Below, in pieces: positions 5,631 through 14,847 of a stretch of DNA of 64,000 nt. How positions within the stretch are numbered: position 1 is the stretch's first letter; each line of letters starts with the position of its first letter. This DNA comes from Pyxidicoccus sp. MSG2 (lineage in GTDB: Bacteria > Myxococcota > Myxococcia > Myxococcales > Myxococcaceae): the NCBI RefSeq assembly GCF_026626705.1, contig NZ_JAPNKC010000001.1, forward strand, positions 10,936,001 to 11,000,000. The letters run 5' to 3'. The notes under the pieces were generated by a model. That model had not been told where the DNA came from. It did not search any database and saw nothing but the letters and a program-made list of their open reading frames with translations. The position numbers were made by a program, and so were the translations under genes.

Positions 5631-8417
5631 GTGTTCGACCATGCCTCAAGGTTGTTCCGCGTCACGCTCTGCGCCGGAGCCTTGCTGGCCATGGCCTGCA
5701 TGCCCGAGGAGCCCCCTCCCTGGGAAAAGGGCCCGCCGGGCGCGCCAGCTTGCACGGACACGCCTGGATGGACGGCAACTGGCTCGATGACCCAGGCGCG
5801 TGAGGCGCATACCCTCACCGCGCTCGCCGACGGGCGCGTCCTGGCCGTGGGCGGCCTCTACGGTGATGGCACCGCGACGGCCGCCGTCGACCGCTACGAC
5901 CCCGGCACGGGTGCCTGGACCAGCGTCGCGTCCCTCCCTTCTCCGCGCTGGTCCCACGTCGCCGTCCTCCTCCCGGACGGAAAGGTGCTGGTCGCTGGCG
6001 GCTTCGATGGCACGGACGCCATCACGTCCTCCGCCGTGCGCCATGACCCCGCCACGAACACCTGGTCCTCCATCGCACCGCTCGGGCGCTCGCGCGCCGG
6101 AGCCGCCGCGGCCGTGCTCGCGGATGGGCGTGTCCTCGTCATCGGCGGGACCAGCCAGAACCTCGACCCCGCGACGCCGCGAAGCGCCGAGGTGTATGAC
6201 CCCGCCACGGGGACGTGGACGCCAACGGGGATGATGCTCCGGGCGCGCCCGGACTGGCACACGGCCACCGCGCTCGAGGACGGGCGCGTCCTCGTCACGG
6301 GTGGCGACGCCTCCTCCGGCTCCCAGAGCGAACTCTATGATCCGGCCACCAACTCCTTTGGCACTGCCCGTACGCCTGTCGTCACCGGGCGCACCGGCCA
6401 CACCGCGACGAGGCTCCTGGACGGCCGCGTGCTCCTTGCCGGTGGAATGACCTCCTCCGGCGTCACCCCGCGCGCGGAGCTCTACGACCCGGGGAGTCAT
6501 GTCTGGAGCGAGACGGGCAGCCTGTCCACGCCTCGGCGGGAGCATGTGGCCGTGCTCCAGGGGGACGGCTCGGTGCTGGTCGCCGCCGGCGTCGGAGATC
6601 GCACAGGGGATATCTGGGCCACCAGCGAAGTGTTCCATCCGCTCCAGGGCACCTGGAGCCCTGGCGCGAGCCTGTCCGAGCCGCTCGCGAACCCGAGCGC
6701 GGTCCGCCTTGCGAATGACCAGGTGCTGCTCTCCGGCGGCAAGAACCTGGGCGGCAAGCGGCCCATCGCCTCCCTCTCGGGGGGCACCTTCTGTCCCGTC
6801 ACCAGCAGCGAGTACCAGTTCCCGCTCGAGACCGACCCGCGTGTCACGACGTTCCAGCAGGTGCAGTACCAGGCCCGCCTGTACCGTCCGGAGACGCTCA
6901 CCCCAGGCAGGCGCTATCCGCTGGTGGTCTTCATCCACGGCCGCCACCCGCCCTGTGGCACGGGCTCGAACCCGCGAGTCGATGACAAGGGGTTCGTCAC
7001 CGGGGCCTGCCCACCCGGCTACACCGAGGTCCCGAACCACGCGGGCTACGGCTACCTCGCCAATGAACTCGCTCGCCGGGGCATCCTCTCGCTGTCCGTG
7101 AACTGGAACCGCCTCTTCCAGCTCCCCGACTCCGACGCCGACGATGCGCTGTTTGTCGGCCCGCTGGTGCTTCAGCACCTGGTGAAGCTCACGCGCTGGC
7201 ACGCCGGGCTCGAGCCCACACCGGCCTCGTTGGGAGTGAGCCTGGCCGGGCAGCTCGACTTCTCGAATGTCATCCTGGTTGGCCACTCACGTGGCGGCCC
7301 GATTTCCTTCTACGTGAGGGACCAGCTACCGGGCTGGTCCGGGCTCGCCGAGCCCGTGACGGTGAAGGGCCTCTTCTCCATTGGCGCGGTCGACGCGGAC
7401 AGCGACTACCAGCGCCGCGAGCCTCGCAACACGGCGAGCGTGCTCCTCATCCCCATGTGCGACCGCGACGGCGGCTACACCTCGGTGGCGATGTTCGACC
7501 GGCTCCTGATGAAGCAGACGGCCTCGCCCGAGAGCAACCCGAAGTTCAAGGCGACCTACGCCGTGTGGGGCGCGAACCACAACTTCTACAACACCGAGTG
7601 GCAGCAGTCCGAGAGCCTCGGATGCAGCGGCCACCCAGCCCTCTTCGAGCCTGCCGCGATGGGCTCGGTGGTCCAGCGCCAGACGGCGGTGCGCGCGCTC
7701 GTCGCCTTCGCGCTCGGTACGCTCGGCCCCGCACCGGATGCCACGCTCGCCGGGCTGTTCGATCCGGCGACGTTCCGCGAGTCGGAGTGGCCGCGCATCG
7801 ACCGTGGCTACATCGACGCGGCAAGCCCGACCTACAGCCGGGAGCTGGAGAACTTCTCCAGGCCCACGGGCACGAACATGAGTGGCGCCGCCAATGCCAG
7901 CGCCAACATCACCCTCACGCACATCCCGATAACGGGCCAGCCCGGCATGTTCGTCCACCCGGGGCCCTATTTCGGAGACCCGGGCCTCCGGTTCGCGCGC
8001 ATCGGCTGGTCCGCGGCCGGCACGGGCACGTACTTCCAGTCCCACTTCTCGTCCCCCGGCACGGGTATCAACCTGAGCGGCTTCTCCACGCTGGACTTCC
8101 GCGTCGAGCGCGTGCCCGAGTCGGCGCTGAACAGCAGCACCTTCCCGACCTGGTTCGAGGTGCAGCTGGTGGGGCCGGGTGGGGCGCTGTCGAACCGGGT
8201 GCCGATGCTGTTCCGGGCAAGGCTGACCGAGCCCGTCGGCGCTGCCATGGTTCCGCTGCTGAAGTACCTCGCCTTGCTCCAGACGGTCCGCATCCCGCTC
8301 AGCAGCTTCACCGGCGTGCCACTGACGTCGGTGCGTGGCGTGCGCTTCACCTTCTCCGGCTCTCCGAGCGGTGAAATCTATCTCGCCGACCTCCGCGCCG
8401 GGCGGCCCGCGCCCTGA
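5631..8417 (+). CDS. kelch-repeat lipoprotein fused to an alpha/beta hydrolase
   Basis: 928 residues from a GTG at 5631 preceded by GAGGGGAG; an upstream GTG at 5589 would bury the signal peptide. Lipobox LLAMAC. Residues about 45-400 form seven kelch-like blades ending in DGRVLAVGG, DGKVLVAGG, DGRVLVIGG and similar, giving a beta-propeller. Next comes a complete alpha/beta-hydrolase core: FIHGRHPP oxyanion strand (about 433), nucleophile elbow GHSRGG (about 551), likely acid in CDRDG (about 610) and likely His in NHNFYN (about 649). The last 190 residues look like a beta-sandwich, possibly carbohydrate-binding. It is probably a surface esterase or lipase with a propeller for targeting. The fusion order is unusual; the substrate is unknown. 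Confidence 0.85.
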   Translation: MFDHASRLFRVTLCAGALLAMACMPEEPPPWEKGPPGAPACTDTPGWTATGSMTQAREAHTLTALADGRVLAVGGLYGDGTATAAVDRYDPGTGAWTSVASLPSPRWSHVAVLLPDGKVLVAGGFDGTDAITSSAVRHDPATNTWSSIAPLGRSRAGAAAAVLADGRVLVIGGTSQNLDPATPRSAEVYDPATGTWTPTGMMLRARPDWHTATALEDGRVLVTGGDASSGSQSELYDPATNSFGTARTPVVTGRTGHTATRLLDGRVLLAGGMTSSGVTPRAELYDPGSHVWSETGSLSTPRREHVAVLQGDGSVLVAAGVGDRTGDIWATSEVFHPLQGTWSPGASLSEPLANPSAVRLANDQVLLSGGKNLGGKRPIASLSGGTFCPVTSSEYQFPLETDPRVTTFQQVQYQARLYRPETLTPGRRYPLVVFIHGRHPPCGTGSNPRVDDKGFVTGACPPGYTEVPNHAGYGYLANELARRGILSLSVNWNRLFQLPDSDADDALFVGPLVLQHLVKLTRWHAGLEPTPASLGVSLAGQLDFSNVILVGHSRGGPISFYVRDQLPGWSGLAEPVTVKGLFSIGAVDADSDYQRREPRNTASVLLIPMCDRDGGYTSVAMFDRLLMKQTASPESNPKFKATYAVWGANHNFYNTEWQQSESLGCSGHPALFEPAAMGSVVQRQTAVRALVAFALGTLGPAPDATLAGLFDPATFRESEWPRIDRGYIDAASPTYSRELENFSRPTGTNMSGAANASANITLTHIPITGQPGMFVHPGPYFGDPGLRFARIGWSAAGTGTYFQSHFSSPGTGINLSGFSTLDFRVERVPESALNSSTFPTWFEVQLVGPGGALSNRVPMLFRARLTEPVGAAMVPLLKYLALLQTVRIPLSSFTGVPLTSVRGVRFTFSGSPSGEIYLADLRAGRPAP

Positions 8418-8471
8418 TGGGACGGAGCCGCGGCTGCCGAGGCCCTCTCCGAATCTCACCCCTCGACTGAA

Positions 8472-10985
8472 CTACAAGCTGTCGACACGCAGCTCGTAGG
8501 GACCGAGGCGCAGGGAACCGTCCAGGGCGGCAGGCAACACGCGGATGAGGACCGGCCCGGTGGTCTGTGGCCTGAGCGTGGTGCCGAGGGGCGAGGGAAC
8601 GGGGAGCCCCGTGAGCGCGTCCACCGCCGAGTACCGGATGGTGAAGGTCGTGTCCAGCCGCAGGCGGTACTCCACACCCTGCTGGAGCGTGACGACGAAG
8701 ACGTCCTCGTCGATGGCCGCCTCGAAGACTCCCGCCATGGCGCTGCCGAGCGTGAGCGGCGTGGCCTGCGCGGCCTGCCACGAATGGTCGTCGAGCACCA
8801 CCTCCTCCAGCCGGATCGTGTACGTCTCGAGCCCGTCGATGGCGAGGCCCACCGTGCCGGAGGCCGAGACGTCGAAGATGAAGTCGTGCGGCAGGGGGGA
8901 CTTCACGTCCCAGCCCATCCGGTGTCCATTCAGCAGGGTGACGTTGCAAAGGCCGATGTTGTTGCCCACCTCGGGCACGCAGACGAACCGGTAGAACCGC
9001 CCCGGCTCCGCTGGCAGGGAGAAGACGTCCCGGTCCTGGGTGCCCTGTCCCCGGCCGCTGACCGTCACTCCCTGCGTCAATGGCGTTGCGGTCTCCAGCG
9101 TGTCTCCGTGGTCGTCGAAGCCCAGGTTCTCCGCCTCGAAGGTGAAGTCGTTGGCGGCGCCCCGCACCTCGAGGAAGAAGGTGCCGGACGTCGCCAGGCG
9201 GTGGGAGATCAGCGCGGACGGAGTGCGGGCGCTCGCCAGCACCTGCCCGCTTGCGTCCAGGAGCCGCACTTCGTCCCGCAAGGCGTCCGACGGGGGAACA
9301 CCCAGCCGGGCGAGGATGAACTGCCCGGCCTCGGCGGTGAAGGAGAAGACGTCCGCGTCCTGCGACGTCTCCACGCGCCCACCGAGCTTCACCGGGAGGG
9401 TGATGGGCGTGGCCTGCGCCAGGATGTCGCCGTGGACATCCGGTCCGCGGTCTTCCAGCGTGCAGGAGTAGGGGTGGGGCGCGAGCGCGCGAGTCAGGCC
9501 CTGGACCTGGACGGTGTAGCGCCCCGCCGCCGAAGCCAGCATCTCCGCGGGCGTGTGGTTGGGCGGGGAGGAGACGACCGCTCCGTCCGCGCTCCGCATC
9601 ACCAGGGCCAGCGGGTAGGCGGCACCGGCGCGACTGGTGCAGGTGAAGCGGTAGCCGTGTGCCACCAGGGCGTCGAAGGCGAAGACGTCCACGTCGCCGG
9701 GCCCATGGAACTCGCCCTGGAGGACGGACCCGGCCTGAATCGGGGTGGCCTGCTCAGGGGTGTCCCCATGTTCGTCCACGTCGCCCAGATTGAACCGGAG
9801 CCGGTAGTCATGGACCCCGCTGCCGCGGAGCTCCACGCTGTGTACCCCGGCCTCGGTGGGGACGTAGACGGCCGGGTCGGAGGTGGTGAATTGCTGCAGC
9901 ACCGCGCCCGAGGGCGCGACGACGCGGACCGTGCACTGCCGGCCCGCCGGGGCCTCGCAGCCCAGCAGGTAGTAGGCCTTCGGGGAGAGCTCCGCCTGGA
10001 AGACGTCGACATCGTCAGGCGCCTGGAACCAGCCCTCCTCCAGGGCAGAGGTTCCCAGCGGAGTCGCCTCCGCCGCCGTGTCGCCGTGGTCGTCATCGGT
10101 GACGTTCCGCAAGCGGCAGCGGTACTGGAGATTGAAGGGCCCGTCCTCCAGCGAAGGGGTGGACAGGGTGATGAGGTGGGGCCCGGACTCGGCCGTCAGG
10201 TAGGTGGAGTCCACCTGCGCTCCTTCCATCAGGAGCTCCCCCGAGGCGCTGGAGACGGTCCGCTGGAGGTAGGCTCCGCCACCGCCCTCCTGGGTGCAGG
10301 CCACCACGAGCCGCTGCCCCGCCTCCGCGTGGAAGGCGAAGACGTCGCGGTCCGACGTGGCCTGGAGGACGCCCTCGAAGGTGGCGTCATCTCCGCTGAT
10401 GGGCGTGGCCGACTCCGCGAGGTCGCCATGGTCGTCCGGCAGGGGCTGGAGCTGGAGCGAGTAGTGGCCCGCGGACTCCCCACTGTGGGGTGCCAGCGCG
10501 ATGATGTAGCGCCCCGCGCGAACGGGCCGGAAGCGGACATCGAACTGCTCGACGCCGTTGGAGCCATGCGAAGAGGCCTCATGGAAGGACAGGCCCTCCG
10601 CATCCGCCACAAACACGCTGCAGCCGGACATGTCCCGGCACGTGCCGGTCAGCTGGTAGAGGTGTTGCCCCGTGGCCTCGAAGTCGAAGTAGACGCTGCT
10701 CGCGTGGAATAGGTCTGACTCGAGGGTGGTGCCCTCGACCGGATCGCCGGTGGTCGGCAGCGGGATGAAGCTGGCGGGAAGCGCAATCCGCACCAGCGTC
10801 TGGGCGGGATTCGAGACGCAGGTGGGGACGACGCCGGTGAGGTCCTGACACGCCTCACCTTCGGGGCAGGTGAGCCGGCTGCATTCCGGGTAATAGGGGC
10901 GGCGCTCGTCCTTGCAGCCCGCCGCGAGCGACAGGGCGACGAACAGCAAGCACGACAACACACGGACAGACCTGGGATACGGCAT
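8472..10985 (-). CDS. large lipoprotein with repeated PPC-like domains
   Basis: 837 residues from the ATG at 10985 (MPYPRSVRVLSCLLFVALSL...AAGC lipobox); an ATG 21 bp upstream is an alternative. After a short Cys-rich stretch (CSRLTCPEGEACQ) come at least six beta-sandwich units of about 95-115 residues. Each opens with D-x-HGDTxxxATPL and then has a DxDVFxF motif, as in bacterial pre-peptidase C-terminal (PPC) domains. No catalytic domain is visible, so it is likely a structural or binding protein of the outer surface. It is transcribed toward the kelch-hydrolase gene and their ends are 54 bp apart. Confidence 0.8.
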   Translation of the reverse strand: MPYPRSVRVLSCLLFVALSLAAGCKDERRPYYPECSRLTCPEGEACQDLTGVVPTCVSNPAQTLVRIALPASFIPLPTTGDPVEGTTLESDLFHASSVYFDFEATGQHLYQLTGTCRDMSGCSVFVADAEGLSFHEASSHGSNGVEQFDVRFRPVRAGRYIIALAPHSGESAGHYSLQLQPLPDDHGDLAESATPISGDDATFEGVLQATSDRDVFAFHAEAGQRLVVACTQEGGGGAYLQRTVSSASGELLMEGAQVDSTYLTAESGPHLITLSTPSLEDGPFNLQYRCRLRNVTDDDHGDTAAEATPLGTSALEEGWFQAPDDVDVFQAELSPKAYYLLGCEAPAGRQCTVRVVAPSGAVLQQFTTSDPAVYVPTEAGVHSVELRGSGVHDYRLRFNLGDVDEHGDTPEQATPIQAGSVLQGEFHGPGDVDVFAFDALVAHGYRFTCTSRAGAAYPLALVMRSADGAVVSSPPNHTPAEMLASAAGRYTVQVQGLTRALAPHPYSCTLEDRGPDVHGDILAQATPITLPVKLGGRVETSQDADVFSFTAEAGQFILARLGVPPSDALRDEVRLLDASGQVLASARTPSALISHRLATSGTFFLEVRGAANDFTFEAENLGFDDHGDTLETATPLTQGVTVSGRGQGTQDRDVFSLPAEPGRFYRFVCVPEVGNNIGLCNVTLLNGHRMGWDVKSPLPHDFIFDVSASGTVGLAIDGLETYTIRLEEVVLDDHSWQAAQATPLTLGSAMAGVFEAAIDEDVFVVTLQQGVEYRLRLDTTFTIRYSAVDALTGLPVPSPLGTTLRPQTTGPVLIRVLPAALDGSLRLGPYELRVDSL

Positions 10986-11123
10986 GGCGGGCTGGGGTCC
11001 CCTCATTCCAGCAATGGGCGGGGGAAGCTATACCAGACCGCGCCGCCCGCTCAGTCCACCGTGAAGTACAGCACCACATCATCCGTGTCATCACCGAGCA
11101 GGCGTGATTCCAGCCTCAGGCCC

Positions 11124-12728
11124 TCACGCCAGCGCCGCGAGCGCGAGGACCTGGTCGCGCAGCCGCGGCCCGATTCGGACGAGCTGGGCGATGAGGGAAA
11201 TCCAGCCGATGAGTCCCCGGGCCGCCGAGGCCACCAGCCCTATCACCAGGGACAGCACGGACGCGGCGAGCTGGAGCGCGAGCCCCACCCGCTCCATCCG
11301 CTTCAGCACCCCCTTCGCGGCGTCGATGCCGCCGTCGCCCAGCACCAGCAGGTCCGCGTCGCCGTCCGGCCGGAAGCGGCAGGCCGCGAGGGTGTTCGGC
11401 GTGCCCTCGCGCAGCTCGCCCTTCAGGTAGAGGCCGACGCCATCCACGAAGGCGGTGGCCGCCTTGCGGATGGTGGTCAGCACCTCGTTGGCCTTCTGGA
11501 AGAGCGCGCGGAAGACGTTCTTCACCAGCGTGACGGCGTAGTCGACGCCCCGCCGCACCAGGTCCACCAGGCCCTCGGCCAGCCGCTTCACCTGGCACCC
11601 CAGCCACCGCGCGGCGCGGCGGAGCCCGTCCCAGAGGAAGAACCCGGAGTTGGGCACGTCACGCGTCCAGTAGTCCTGCAGCGCGGGCTCGTTGGCCTTC
11701 ACGAAGGCGGCCAGCTCCTCGGGCGACACCTCGGGCTCGCGCTGCTGGCGCGAGAACTCCTGGAGGGTTTCGAGCCGCAGCCGGTCCGTGAGCTGGCGCA
11801 GCGCGCTTTCGGACAGCGGCGTGGGAGCCACGTGTCGCCAGTGCACCTGGAGCGACTCCCGCATGGGCTTCTCCTGTACGGGCTTGCGGATGTCGCCAGT
11901 GGGGTAGCCGTTGAGCCACAGCTCGGCGCGAACGAGCCGCAGCAGGTAGCGCTTCGTCGCGTGCCACTCGGGCCGCTCGTTCAGCTCCAGGCCCTCCTCG
12001 AGCGCATCCTTGACCGCCTCCCCGCCCTCGGCCACGGCGTCCAGCTGCACGTCATGGTCGAACAGCAACGCGATGAGCTCCCTGTCCTTGCTGAGGTTCT
12101 GGAGCCCCTTCTCCTTGAGGCTGGCCGTGTCCGCCAACCCCAGCATGGAGACGACGGCGCGGAAACGGCTGAGAGGGATGGTCGTGTACTGGTCCACCGT
12201 GCTGTCCACGCGCTTGTTGTCCCGCATCCCGAGCACCGTGAGCCGGAGCTGCATGGCCCGCGTCAGCACGGGGTTGAGCCTGCCCTCGGGGGACACCCAA
12301 CGGTCCACCTTGAAGGGCTGCTCCAGCGCGACGAGCTCCTGGAGCGCGTCCCAGGTGGGCGGGTCGATTCCCACGTTCCTGAGCAGCCCCGCCTCCTGCC
12401 GGAAGCGGTGCAGTGCCTTGAGGAGCTTGACGTCCATCTTCCCGCTATCGAGGTCCCCCACGTCGTCATAGCCCAGGCTGTCCAGGCGCGTGCGCACCGC
12501 GCGGACGCGCAGCTCGTACTCCTCCTGGGCCTGTCCCGGGACCACGGACGGGGGCAGCGGGGCCAGCCCCGCCGCGGCCTCGAGCCGGCGGAGGTTCTCC
12601 TCCAGCAGCGCGGCATCCTCCAGCCCATCCGCGCCCACCTGGAGCTGGACGCCCTGCGTGGCGGCGGGCAGCTTCGGCACCCCCGGGAACGCGAGCTTGA
12701 GCGTGTCCAGCTCCGGTGACGGGGGCAT
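11124..12728 (-). CDS. unrecognised protein with a peptidoglycan-binding-like segment and C-terminal membrane helices
   Basis: 534 residues with no signal peptide. Residues about 70-140 (LRVRAVRTRLDSLGYDDVGD..., LKALHRFRQEAGL) resemble the three-helix peptidoglycan-binding fold (PG_binding_1), and a second helical stretch with MQLRLTVLGMRDN could be a diverged copy. The middle is charged and helical. The last 65 residues are strongly hydrophobic, with two likely membrane helices (LALQLAASVLSLVIGLVASA and GLIGWISLIAQLV). It follows a 114-residue gene by 9 bp and forms an operon with it. No enzyme motif is seen and I do not recognise the family. The layout would fit an injected or secreted membrane-active protein, but that is speculation. 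Confidence 0.7.
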   Translation of the reverse strand: MPPSPELDTLKLAFPGVPKLPAATQGVQLQVGADGLEDAALLEENLRRLEAAAGLAPLPPSVVPGQAQEEYELRVRAVRTRLDSLGYDDVGDLDSGKMDVKLLKALHRFRQEAGLLRNVGIDPPTWDALQELVALEQPFKVDRWVSPEGRLNPVLTRAMQLRLTVLGMRDNKRVDSTVDQYTTIPLSRFRAVVSMLGLADTASLKEKGLQNLSKDRELIALLFDHDVQLDAVAEGGEAVKDALEEGLELNERPEWHATKRYLLRLVRAELWLNGYPTGDIRKPVQEKPMRESLQVHWRHVAPTPLSESALRQLTDRLRLETLQEFSRQQREPEVSPEELAAFVKANEPALQDYWTRDVPNSGFFLWDGLRRAARWLGCQVKRLAEGLVDLVRRGVDYAVTLVKNVFRALFQKANEVLTTIRKAATAFVDGVGLYLKGELREGTPNTLAACRFRPDGDADLLVLGDGGIDAAKGVLKRMERVGLALQLAASVLSLVIGLVASAARGLIGWISLIAQLVRIGPRLRDQVLALAALA

Positions 12729-12737
12729 GGCGGCGGA

Positions 12738-13082
12738 CTACTTCACCAGGTTCTTGATGGAGTCGGCGAAGAAGTCGGTGATGGCCTTGCGCGCCTGGAG
12801 GCTGCTGGTGATGGCCTGCTGGTGCAGCGCCAGCAGCTCGGCGATGCGCGGCAGGTCCTCGTTCGTCTGGAAGGTGTAGCTGTCCCCGTCGAAGTTGAGC
12901 TGGGTGGCCGCGACCAGCTTCACGTCGCCGTTCGTCTTCGCGCCCTTCTTCAGCCCATCCCAGTCGATGGCGCCCGCCGCGTTGATGGCGACGTCCACCT
13001 TGCCCGTATACGTGACGACCTCCAGCTTGCTGAGGTCATTCACCTGATTGCCGAGTTCCTGGATGGCGGCCTTGAGTCCCAT
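12738..13082 (-). CDS. small unrecognised protein, first gene of the two-gene cassette
   Basis: 114 residues. GGGGGAG lies 7 bp before the ATG at 13082 (MGLKAAIQELGNQVNDLSKL). No signal peptide or membrane segment. An N-terminal amphipathic helix is followed by alternating beta-type sequence (VVTYTGKVDVAINA, DVKLVAATQLNFDGD) and a C-terminal helical half (RIAELLALHQQAITSSLQA...SIKNLVK). It has no cysteines and is of moderate charge. It is tightly linked (9 bp) to the 534-residue gene, so a partner, chaperone, cargo or immunity role is possible; the sequence alone cannot decide. Confidence 0.65.
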   Translation of the reverse strand: MGLKAAIQELGNQVNDLSKLEVVTYTGKVDVAINAAGAIDWDGLKKGAKTNGDVKLVAATQLNFDGDSYTFQTNEDLPRIAELLALHQQAITSSLQARKAITDFFADSIKNLVK

Positions 13083-13293
13083 GGTGTGCTCCCCCTCATG
13101 AGGTGAACGCGGGCGCCAGAAGGGCGCCACGTCCACGAGTAGACGGGGGAGTGGCCCGGCGAGTCAAACGCCCCCGCCAGATGAGCGCGGTGGCGCACCG
13201 TCAGCTCGAGGGGCGCTTTCTCCAATGGGCACCTTGACGTGCCCGTGAGGTCCTTCTCACGATGGAGGCACATCGAACGTGAGAGGGAGTCCC

Positions 13294-13701
13294 ATGACGA
13301 AGCGTCTTGCGAAGCTGCTGTCGGTGCTGTCCGTCCTGCTGCTGCCCACCCTGGCCGCGGCGGAGGAGGTCTGGGTGGCGGAGACCCAGGCGACCTCGAG
13401 CGGGGGGAGCTACTACTCGTACTACCTCACGGTGAAGGTGGGGGTGTGGCCCGTGGCACCGGGCCACTCGGTGGGCATCGTGTACACGAATGACAACTGG
13501 AACACGACTCACCAGGTCGACCTGACCTGGCAGTACAACCAGTCCAACGCCTACGGGTCTCAGGATGAGCTCTGGCGCACGCCCACCTTGTATGTGAGTG
13601 ACAGCGCGCCGGTGGAGTACGCGGTGTACGTGGACGACGCGTATGCAAACCGGACGTGGAACAACAACAACGGTCAGAACTTCCGGTTCAGCCGCATGTG
13701 A
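13294..13701 (+). CDS. secreted beta-sandwich protein, possible carbohydrate-binding module
   Basis: 135 residues from the ATG at 13294 behind GAGAGGGAG. The signal peptide ends at LAAAEE. The mature part is rich in Tyr, Trp and Asn and reads like an Ig-type or CBM21/25-like sandwich: GIVYTNDNWNTTHQVDLTW, then QDELWRTPTLYVSD and a VEYAVYVDDAY strand. No catalytic residues are seen. It is probably an exported single-domain glycan-binding or inhibitor-like protein. It is convergent with the serine hydrolase gene, 4 bp away. Confidence 0.6.
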   Translation: MTKRLAKLLSVLSVLLLPTLAAAEEVWVAETQATSSGGSYYSYYLTVKVGVWPVAPGHSVGIVYTNDNWNTTHQVDLTWQYNQSNAYGSQDELWRTPTLYVSDSAPVEYAVYVDDAYANRTWNNNNGQNFRFSRM

Positions 13702-13705
13702 GCGG

Positions 13706-14743
13706 CTACGGCTGCGCCACGCCCAGCTCGTAGGCCTTGCGGATGGTCTGGGCACAGGCGCGTGACTTCTCGCCCTCCTCATCCCCGCCGAGCTGGCGAC
13801 TGCGGGCCAGGAGCATGTACCGGTTCCTGGCGGCGTTCACCCAGGGATAGAAGCCGAACGCCCCCGCCGAGGAGTGGCCCGTCACTGTCCACACGCCACT
13901 GAGCGTCTCACCTTCAATCCAGTGTCCGAGCCCGTAGTACGCCTGGCCCGCCGCCGACCATGGCGTGTAGGACACGTCGGGGCCGCCCGGCCACGCTGGA
14001 ACGGAGTCCACGGTCAGCTTGGAGGACAGCTCATACTGGTTGTTGATCAGCTTCATCAGGAAGACGCGGTAGTGCGCCGCGCTGCCTGAGAAGCCCCCGG
14101 CCACGGCGACGTCGCTGTCGGACTCCGGCAGCGTGGTGCCCAACTGGGCGTTGATCCAATCCATGACGCTCAACAGGCCCGTGCCCTTCCGCGCGCCGAT
14201 GTCGTCCAGGGCCAGCTTCTGCATGTGCCCGCCGTTGTAGAAGTACCGGCCATTCTGGAGCGGGCGGTAGGAGACGTTCTTGTAGGTGGGTCCGTAGCAA
14301 GTCGAGACGGTCGTCCCGGCGTCCCCACACAAGGTGGTGTTCTCGTCGATGTAGCCGCTGGTGAAGTTGAGCCGCTTCTTCTCGTCCGTGCTGAGGTTCG
14401 CGTACCCCTTGGACTGCACGTAGGCACCCACGTACAGCCACTTGCTCGCGGACGCGATGGGCATCACCGTCGTGGCCGACACTCCGCTGCCTCGCGGGAT
14501 GCCGTAGAGCAACCCCGCGCCATTGCCAATCTCCCAGTAGAAGTTCCCGAGCGGCTGGCAGCTCGCCGAGTTGTTGGCCGTATCCAACGCGGCCTGTTCG
14601 TACACCGTGAGGGCCGCACGGGACGTGCCCTGGGGTGCGTCCGCGCTGGGTTCGAGGGCGTCCTCCGTGGCCCCACAGCCGATGAGGCCCAGCACCAACA
14701 GCCCACACGCCGAGCCGCGCTTCGTCCTTCCGTGTCGCTTCAT
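13706..14743 (-). CDS. serine hydrolase lipoprotein, beta-lactamase/DD-peptidase fold
   Basis: 345 residues. GGAGG lies 9 bp before the ATG. Lipobox LGLIGC (Cys23). The SxxK motif is IASASKW (Ser98, Lys101), the nucleophile and base of class A/C beta-lactamase-like enzymes. YFYNGG (about 165) is a candidate second motif (YxN-type), and VTGHSSAGAFGFYPW (about 290) may replace the usual K-T-G strand. The remaining sequence is diverged, so a secreted esterase or peptidase is as likely as penicillin binding. Several Cys residues suggest extracellular disulfides. Confidence 0.75.
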   Translation of the reverse strand: MKRHGRTKRGSACGLLVLGLIGCGATEDALEPSADAPQGTSRAALTVYEQAALDTANNSASCQPLGNFYWEIGNGAGLLYGIPRGSGVSATTVMPIASASKWLYVGAYVQSKGYANLSTDEKKRLNFTSGYIDENTTLCGDAGTTVSTCYGPTYKNVSYRPLQNGRYFYNGGHMQKLALDDIGARKGTGLLSVMDWINAQLGTTLPESDSDVAVAGGFSGSAAHYRVFLMKLINNQYELSSKLTVDSVPAWPGGPDVSYTPWSAAGQAYYGLGHWIEGETLSGVWTVTGHSSAGAFGFYPWVNAARNRYMLLARSRQLGGDEEGEKSRACAQTIRKAYELGVAQP

Positions 14744-14847
14744 GCGGTGATTCCTCCGGGAAACCCTCGTGAACCCGGGAGGCGTCCAGAAGTTGCGCGA
14801 AGAATTGCCGCAACTCCTGGACGAGGCCTTCTAACGCGAGACGCCGC

